Shown here one piece after another: positions 59,641 to 64,000 of a DNA stretch of 64,000 nt. A model generated the notes under the pieces. The model was not told the origin of the DNA and made no database searches. It was given only the letters and a program-made list of their open reading frames with translations. A program made the position numbers and the translations under genes. Position 1 is the stretch's first letter. The number at the start of each line of letters is the position of its first letter. Source of the DNA: Cystobacterineae bacterium (GTDB lineage: Bacteria > Myxococcota > Myxococcia > Myxococcales > Myxococcaceae); the NCBI GenBank assembly GCA_009782175.1, contig WRKR01000004.1:1-64000 (forward strand), given 5' to 3'.

Positions 59641-61467
59641 TTATTGAGCTACACCTTTTTTCAAACGGCTTTCATATGCCGGCAATATGGTGTCCGGGCT
59701 TCCCTGCGCCACCCATTTCCCCTCTTCTACCCAAACCACCTCGTCGCATCCCGCAACCGTGCTCAGCCTGTGGGCTATAATAACTGTGGTCATTTTCCCT
59801 TTTAATTTATTAATGGTATCCATTATTGCCGCTTCTGTTCCTTGGTCCAAGGCGCTGGTAGCTTCGTCCAAAATTAAAAGCTCCGGGTCGGCATAGAGTA
59901 CTCTGGCGATGGAGACGCGCTGGACTTGGCCGCCGGAGAGGCCTGCTCCCCGTTCCCCCAGAGGAATGAGAATGCCCGCTTCATGGGTTTCTATTATTTC
60001 CAGTGCAGCCATGCGGCAGGCTTTTTTTACTTTGTCTTCATCCCAGGGTTTGCCCCACTGGCTGAAGGCCACATTCTCCGCCACCGTGCCGGCCATAACA
60101 TAGGGGGATTGTGGTACATAGCCTACCTTGGAGGTATAAGCGGACATGCCCTCCGGGCTGAGTTCTCTGCCATCCACTTTCAGTGTACCTGAAGTGGGTT
60201 GCATGAGTCCGCTGAGTATTCCAGCCAGTGTGCTTTTGCCTGCTCCTGAGGGGCCGATAATGCCTATTTGTGTGCCTTTGGGGATGCGCAGGGAAAAATC
60301 GCGCAACACTTCATGCGTGGTATTTGAATAATGGAAAGAGACGTTTTCCAAGCTAATGGCCTCTTCAAGGCTATAATTCGGGTCCGGCGGCGGCGGTGGA
60401 GTGGCGGGGTTGTTGTGCACCTGTTCCAGGCGATCCAAGCAATAGCTCGTCATCGGCCGAATGCCCCGCGCGCTGATGATGCATGAGAGCGAGCGGTTGA
60501 AGAGGGGAAGGACGCGCCAGGAGGTGAGCATTATCATCACCAACACCCCGGCAATTTCTGACATGGGTGCATCATATAGGCGCACCATGCTCCACAGGGT
60601 GACGGGGATAATGGCGAAGCCGAATACTTCCAGCACACCGGGGGGAATGCTCGGGGCTATGGCCAAAAAGGCGCGGCTTTTCATGCCACCGCGGCAGGCC
60701 TCGGAAAATTTCTGAAAAAATATGGGCTGCTGGCGATAAATCAGCACTTCGCGAATGCCGTTGACCGCGTTCAGCGTTGCTTTGGTCTCTTCCGCCCCGC
60801 AACGGGCCGTGGTCGTCCCAGCCCTGTCAATGGAATTTTTAATGGCACGGTATAGGCCAAAAGCCAACAAGCCCACAACAGCCAGCGTTCCAAGAATAAT
60901 CCCCGGTGTGGCCTGAATCAGAATGAAAAATAGCGCAATGGAAGTAATTCCATAGGTATAGACATTCATGAGGTTGATGCTCATATTACCCAGATGAGAG
61001 CGCCAGTTGATGGCCTGAAACATGGCCCCGCTGTCCCCGGAAAGGTGAACAATATATGGGCTATAAAGGTATTGATGCAATATACGTTGTCCGGCCTCCA
61101 GGCTGATTTGCTCACCCAGGCGGCTGGTGGCGGCGCCTACGAAGGCGGCCATGCCGTTTTTGCATAAGGTGAGAAAAACAACGGCCACAGAAGCCACAAG
61201 GGTTATATTGCGCAAATCGCCAAAGTATTCGCGCAAAAACGGCGCCACTTTGAGCAAGATGCGGCCTGGCACCGAGTCCAGCACGCCCTCGGGGGCGCCC
61301 ACACTCATGGCCAGAAATGAAAGCGAGAGGATGCTCAACACTTCCAATGTGGCCAATATAAACATCATCCCGAATACCAGGACAATGCGTGCGCGGAGCC
61401 GTCGCGACATCAGTCTATAAATGCGGCGCAAGTCCGCCACAAATATGTCATAGATGCCTTTCAGCAT
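59641..61467 (-). CDS. ABC exporter, fused membrane and ATPase domains (MsbA/PglK-like)
   Basis: The 608-residue protein has six membrane helices in the first 330 residues and an ATPase domain after about 365: Walker A GPSGAGKST, Q-loop YVPQSPYV, signature LSGGQVQRVSIARV, Walker B LLILDEATSALD and H-loop IIAHRLST. It is probably a homodimeric exporter or flippase for lipid-linked sugars of the surrounding cluster, as PglK. Its ATG overlaps the preceding glycosyltransferase stop. No other transport gene for the polysaccharide is visible. Confidence 0.88.
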   Translation of the reverse strand: MLKGIYDIFVADLRRIYRLMSRRLRARIVLVFGMMFILATLEVLSILSLSFLAMSVGAPEGVLDSVPGRILLKVAPFLREYFGDLRNITLVASVAVVFLTLCKNGMAAFVGAATSRLGEQISLEAGQRILHQYLYSPYIVHLSGDSGAMFQAINWRSHLGNMSINLMNVYTYGITSIALFFILIQATPGIILGTLAVVGLLAFGLYRAIKNSIDRAGTTTARCGAEETKATLNAVNGIREVLIYRQQPIFFQKFSEACRGGMKSRAFLAIAPSIPPGVLEVFGFAIIPVTLWSMVRLYDAPMSEIAGVLVMIMLTSWRVLPLFNRSLSCIISARGIRPMTSYCLDRLEQVHNNPATPPPPPDPNYSLEEAISLENVSFHYSNTTHEVLRDFSLRIPKGTQIGIIGPSGAGKSTLAGILSGLMQPTSGTLKVDGRELSPEGMSAYTSKVGYVPQSPYVMAGTVAENVAFSQWGKPWDEDKVKKACRMAALEIIETHEAGILIPLGERGAGLSGGQVQRVSIARVLYADPELLILDEATSALDQGTEAAIMDTINKLKGKMTTVIIAHRLSTVAGCDEVVWVEEGKWVAQGSPDTILPAYESRLKKGVAQ

Positions 61468-62837
61468 GCTTGTGCTCCGCTTTTGCCTTTTGCCACGCCG
61501 GGCAGCTGGTCGAACATGGTTTGTGTCAGCAACTCCGGCTTAAAACGCCGAGCATGGTATACGAGGTATTGGGCAATAGCATCCGAAAAAATGGCCTGTT
61601 CTTTGGCAATGCGCTGAAGTGCTGCGGGCACTTCGCCCAAGCTTTGCACGCAAAGCCCTATGCAGAGGCCCTCCTCAGCGGCCTGGCGGATGAGCTTGCC
61701 CATCCACGTTCCCGCAAACACAATGGAGGGTATACCCAGGTGCAGGGCTTCCACGAAAATGCCTGAAGAGCTGGCGGCATATTTGGGAGAGCAATATAAA
61801 ATCAGCGCGCAATCCAATCCGGCGAAGCAGGAAGCATAAGCAGCGGAACTCAAAGGGCCGGGCAACAGCTGCAGCTTCAAGGCCTCTGGGTCGGCGGCTG
61901 CTTTTTGGGCATGTCCTTCCAATATTGCACTCACAGCGCGTATTTCAGAAGAGGGCTCCCTCGCCCCTGTTTGTACCACCAACTCAAGGGGGCGCTCCCC
62001 CACTTTGGCAGGCAAAGCGCCAAGCAATGCCGGAAGGCAGCCAAAACCCTTTTCCATGCGCGGTGAGCCCAGCATACCCAGGCGGAAGGTTCCAGGGCTC
62101 CTCTGCGGAGGGAGCTTTTCTATCAGCAAGGGCACAGGCAAGGTTTTAAATTGTCCAGGCGCATCTATAATGGATTTAAATGAGGCAGACAGCTCTTCCG
62201 TGTCCGTATACATGCGCACATAGCTCAGCACGCTCTGTCTTTGCAGCATGTTGACAAAACGCTCCATGGTGGCTACCCGTGAGCAAGTTCTTTGGGGGAC
62301 GTGGCGGAACACCAGGTGGAGAGTGAGGCTATGGGCTCTGGCCTTGAGGAAGCGCCGCAGCATTTCCAGGCAGAACAACTCCTCCATGCCAGCATCCTGA
62401 AAGAGGATATGCACCTCTTTGGCCTGTGCATAGCGGGCTTTCACCAACCTATAGACAGACCAGGATAGCTCCATGGCACGCAAGCGTTTGACGATCAGAA
62501 ACGGCATTTTCACCGGCTCCCAGCAGTCTTCCGCCTGAAAACGAAAGTCAAGGGGAACTGGCTGAAAAGCTCGCTCAGGTTTCTGTTTTTGAAATAAAAG
62601 GCTCAGCCGGGCCTTAAGGGTATGCAGGCGCAACAAGTTCAAAGAAGCATGCACATGGGGGTGTTTTTCAGAGCGAAATTTTCTATCTGCAAAAATTTCC
62701 ACAAGCTCAAAAGAGGTGGCCAGCCTGGCCACGAGCAGATTATAGGCCAGATGATGCCCCCACATTCCTGTCAAACCATGGTCCACAATGCACAGTGCAC
62801 GCTGAAGCGCTGCCTGGTGGTGGCGGGGGGGAGCCAT
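61461..62837 (-). CDS. Glycosyltransferase, GT4-like
   Basis: The 458-residue protein resembles two-domain GT-B enzymes. The N-domain starts CIVDHGLTGMWGHHLAYNLLVARLA, a typical GG/HG acceptor region. In the C-domain RLGMLGSPRMEKGF recalls the GT4 linker. The C-terminal block has SSSGIFVEALHLGIPSIVFAGTWMGK in place of the usual EGxPxxE motif. Donor and acceptor sugars are unknown. It is overlapped by the ABC exporter, so probably works on the same glycan. Confidence 0.72.
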   Translation of the reverse strand: MAPPRHHQAALQRALCIVDHGLTGMWGHHLAYNLLVARLATSFELVEIFADRKFRSEKHPHVHASLNLLRLHTLKARLSLLFQKQKPERAFQPVPLDFRFQAEDCWEPVKMPFLIVKRLRAMELSWSVYRLVKARYAQAKEVHILFQDAGMEELFCLEMLRRFLKARAHSLTLHLVFRHVPQRTCSRVATMERFVNMLQRQSVLSYVRMYTDTEELSASFKSIIDAPGQFKTLPVPLLIEKLPPQRSPGTFRLGMLGSPRMEKGFGCLPALLGALPAKVGERPLELVVQTGAREPSSEIRAVSAILEGHAQKAAADPEALKLQLLPGPLSSAAYASCFAGLDCALILYCSPKYAASSSGIFVEALHLGIPSIVFAGTWMGKLIRQAAEEGLCIGLCVQSLGEVPAALQRIAKEQAIFSDAIAQYLVYHARRFKPELLTQTMFDQLPGVAKGKSGAQAC

Positions 62838-62840
62838 GTT

Positions 62841-63608
62841 TTATTTCATTCCATGTATAAAGTTCAGCACCGTGCTCCTGGAGTCAGGGAGTTGAATATA
62901 GCGGCTGACCTTATCCGTTGAAACCTCATAGCGTACCAGGCGGCTGTCCGGCTGTACCCAGCACTCGCGGCCCCACAAATCCAGCGCCTCGCAGAGCTTC
63001 AGCACGCCCTGGCCGCAAACATTCAAGAGGGTGTTGGCCACCCCCTGCTCATAGAGCGACCAAATGAGTTGGGCCGAATCATCCGTATGCAGAAATTGCA
63101 ACTCACTTTCCGGGTTTAACCACAGCGGCCCACCGTTGAGGATGTCGAAAATGGCATTTTTCTTAAGCCCCGGGCCTACAAAGCCACCCTGGCGGACTAT
63201 CAACCAGTTTTTGCAGGCATGCTGAATGCACTGCTCGGCCAAAAGCTTGTGGAAACCATAGGGCGACTGGCGACCAAGCGCTATGGGGGCATCCTCCTGG
63301 GTGCTCAACGGGCTGGAGCAGTCCGGGTAGACGTCGCAAGAGGAAAGATGGATATAAAAACCGGCCTTAAAATCCTCCAGGCTGGCCCTTGTGCTGCGCA
63401 CATTGGCCTCAAAGTCTGCCAAGGGCTGCCGGCTGGCCAATATTTTGCTGGAATTGCCATTGGCATTAATAAAAACGTCGCAAGAGCTGCCCACAAAGGC
63501 TGGGTAGTTTTCCCTGCTCAGCACCTGGTGCTCCAAGCCCAGCCGTTGAAACAGGCGGACAAAGCCGGAACCGACAAAGCCGTTGCCACCGAGGATATAG
63601 ATATTCAT
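62841..63608 (-). CDS. NAD-dependent epimerase/dehydratase (SDR)
   Basis: This 255-residue SDR has the Rossmann motif IYILGGNGFVGSGF, INANGNSS, the Ser in LSSCDVYPD, and catalytic YGFHK (Tyr-x3-Lys). It is short compared with the 310-350 of most nucleotide-sugar epimerases. It is probably involved in making a sugar for the surface glycan; the substrate is unclear. It starts 12 bases after the next gene and ends three bases before the glycosyltransferase. Confidence 0.78.
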   Translation of the reverse strand: MNIYILGGNGFVGSGFVRLFQRLGLEHQVLSRENYPAFVGSSCDVFINANGNSSKILASRQPLADFEANVRSTRASLEDFKAGFYIHLSSCDVYPDCSSPLSTQEDAPIALGRQSPYGFHKLLAEQCIQHACKNWLIVRQGGFVGPGLKKNAIFDILNGGPLWLNPESELQFLHTDDSAQLIWSLYEQGVANTLLNVCGQGVLKLCEALDLWGRECWVQPDSRLVRYEVSTDKVSRYIQLPDSRSTVLNFIHGMK

Positions 63609-63620
63609 CAGTTCCTCCGC

Positions 63621-64000
63621 TTAGAGGCGAATGCCGTCTGTTTTGTTTGCATAATGGGTGTTGAACCAGGAAATGGTTTTGGCCAAGCCTTCGGCCAAGG
63701 AGGTGGGGCAGGAAAGGCCAAGGCTTTTCAGGCGCGTTATATCAAATATTTTTACCATTTGGCCATCAGGTTTGCTTGTGTCCCATTGAATTTTGCCCTC
63801 AAAGCCCATCGTGGATTTGAGCGTGTCAGCCAACTCTATAATTCTAATGGCCGTTCCACTGGAAATATTCACCGGCTCCACAGAGTCATATTCTTCAATG
63901 AAATAGGGGATAAGTGCGGCTACGTCCCCGGCATAGACGAAGTCGCGCTGTGGCGCTCCTGTGCCCCACATGACAATGGCTTTGGCTCCAGCCTGTTTTT
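63621..64000 (-). CDS. GDP-L-fucose synthase-like epimerase/reductase, N-terminus beyond the window
   Basis: The frame is open at the right edge; 126 codons are visible. The part seen matches the C-terminal half of GDP-L-fucose synthase: AIVMWGTGAPQRDFVYAGDVA, then VEPVNISSGTAIRIIELADTL, WDTSKPDGQMVKIFDITRLKSLG and EGLAKTISWF. The enzyme epimerises and reduces GDP-4-keto-6-deoxymannose. A GDP-4-keto-6-deoxyheptose reductase would look the same, and the neighbouring GDP-heptose genes make that alternative attractive. Confidence 0.85.
   Translation of the reverse strand, partial: KQAGAKAIVMWGTGAPQRDFVYAGDVAALIPYFIEEYDSVEPVNISSGTAIRIIELADTLKSTMGFEGKIQWDTSKPDGQMVKIFDITRLKSLGLSCPTSLAEGLAKTISWFNTHYANKTDGIRL

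Noticed and set aside
1-64000. tRNA, rRNA, CRISPR, prophage or replication origin
   Set aside because: I saw no cloverleaf-like tRNA, rRNA segment, phage structural gene, cas gene or DnaA-box cluster on reading. A dedicated scan such as tRNAscan or Infernal would be needed to exclude short RNAs.

Overview
The window reads as a chromosomal segment of a Gram-negative bacterium. It carries lipoproteins, SurA-like chaperones, an outer-membrane efflux channel, a phosphate porin and heptose-based surface-sugar genes. The lysine-rich histone-like protein, the RpoH-type sigma factor with an RpoH box, Etf genes and the split ABC/permease efflux system would suit a deltaproteobacterial or myxobacteria-like lineage. 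That placement is inference; there is no rRNA or other phylogenetic anchor here. Genes are tightly packed, with many ATGA/TTGA/GTGA start-stop overlaps and two convergent pairs that overlap at their stop codons.

Layout. 1-2.5 kb: fragment of an unknown gene, an ArsR-type regulator, a 50-residue membrane peptide and a GLUG-repeat surface lipoprotein. 2.5-3.75 kb: a gene-free, palindrome-rich region built of two inward-facing composite repeats around two long hairpins. 3.75-11.6 kb: def, ssb, dacB, a lysine-rich histone-like gene with a structured leader, rpe, an acyl-CoA synthetase and a cation efflux protein. 11.9-16.85 kb: one translationally coupled operon (parvulin lipoprotein, surA, pdxA, nagZ, esterase lipoprotein). 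17-21 kb: acetyl-CoA hydrolase/CoA-transferase, then PTS enzyme I and HPr. 21-26.7 kb: serine acetyltransferase, a lipoprotein metallo-hydrolase, rpoH and a divergent DEAD-box helicase. 26.7-31.3 kb: ftsE-ftsX-envC-hydrolase-ctpA, a cell-wall remodelling operon whose FtsE and EnvC lack key residues. 31.4-34.3 kb: etfB-etfA-metallo-hydrolase. 34.5-35.9 kb: an orphan 484-residue protein. 36.3-41 kb: a complete tripartite MacAB/TolC-type efflux operon preceded by three 34-bp-spaced repeats. 41.2-51 kb: the phosphate regulon (MFS transporter, PhoU fusion, pstB, pstA, pstC, pstS, phosphate porin, phoR, phoB) with three matching Pho boxes. 51.2-53.1 kb: dps and a DUF2130 protein. 53.1-64 kb: a surface-polysaccharide cluster (gmhA, HddC-GmhB fusion, epimerases, pyruvyl transferase, ABC exporter, glycosyltransferase, GDP-fucose-synthase-like gene), interrupted by lhgO, a toxin-antitoxin pair and a small repeat element.

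Most notable are: (1) a PhoU protein fused to an arsenate-reductase-like phosphatase domain that has lost its catalytic Arg and Asp; (2) an FtsE that keeps only Walker A, next to a LytM protein lacking its metal-binding Asp; (3) a 161/203-bp MITE-like element whose two inverted copies both supply the stop codon of the adjacent gene; (4) the composite inverted repeat at 2.7-3.7 kb, with a related copy at 16.9 kb.
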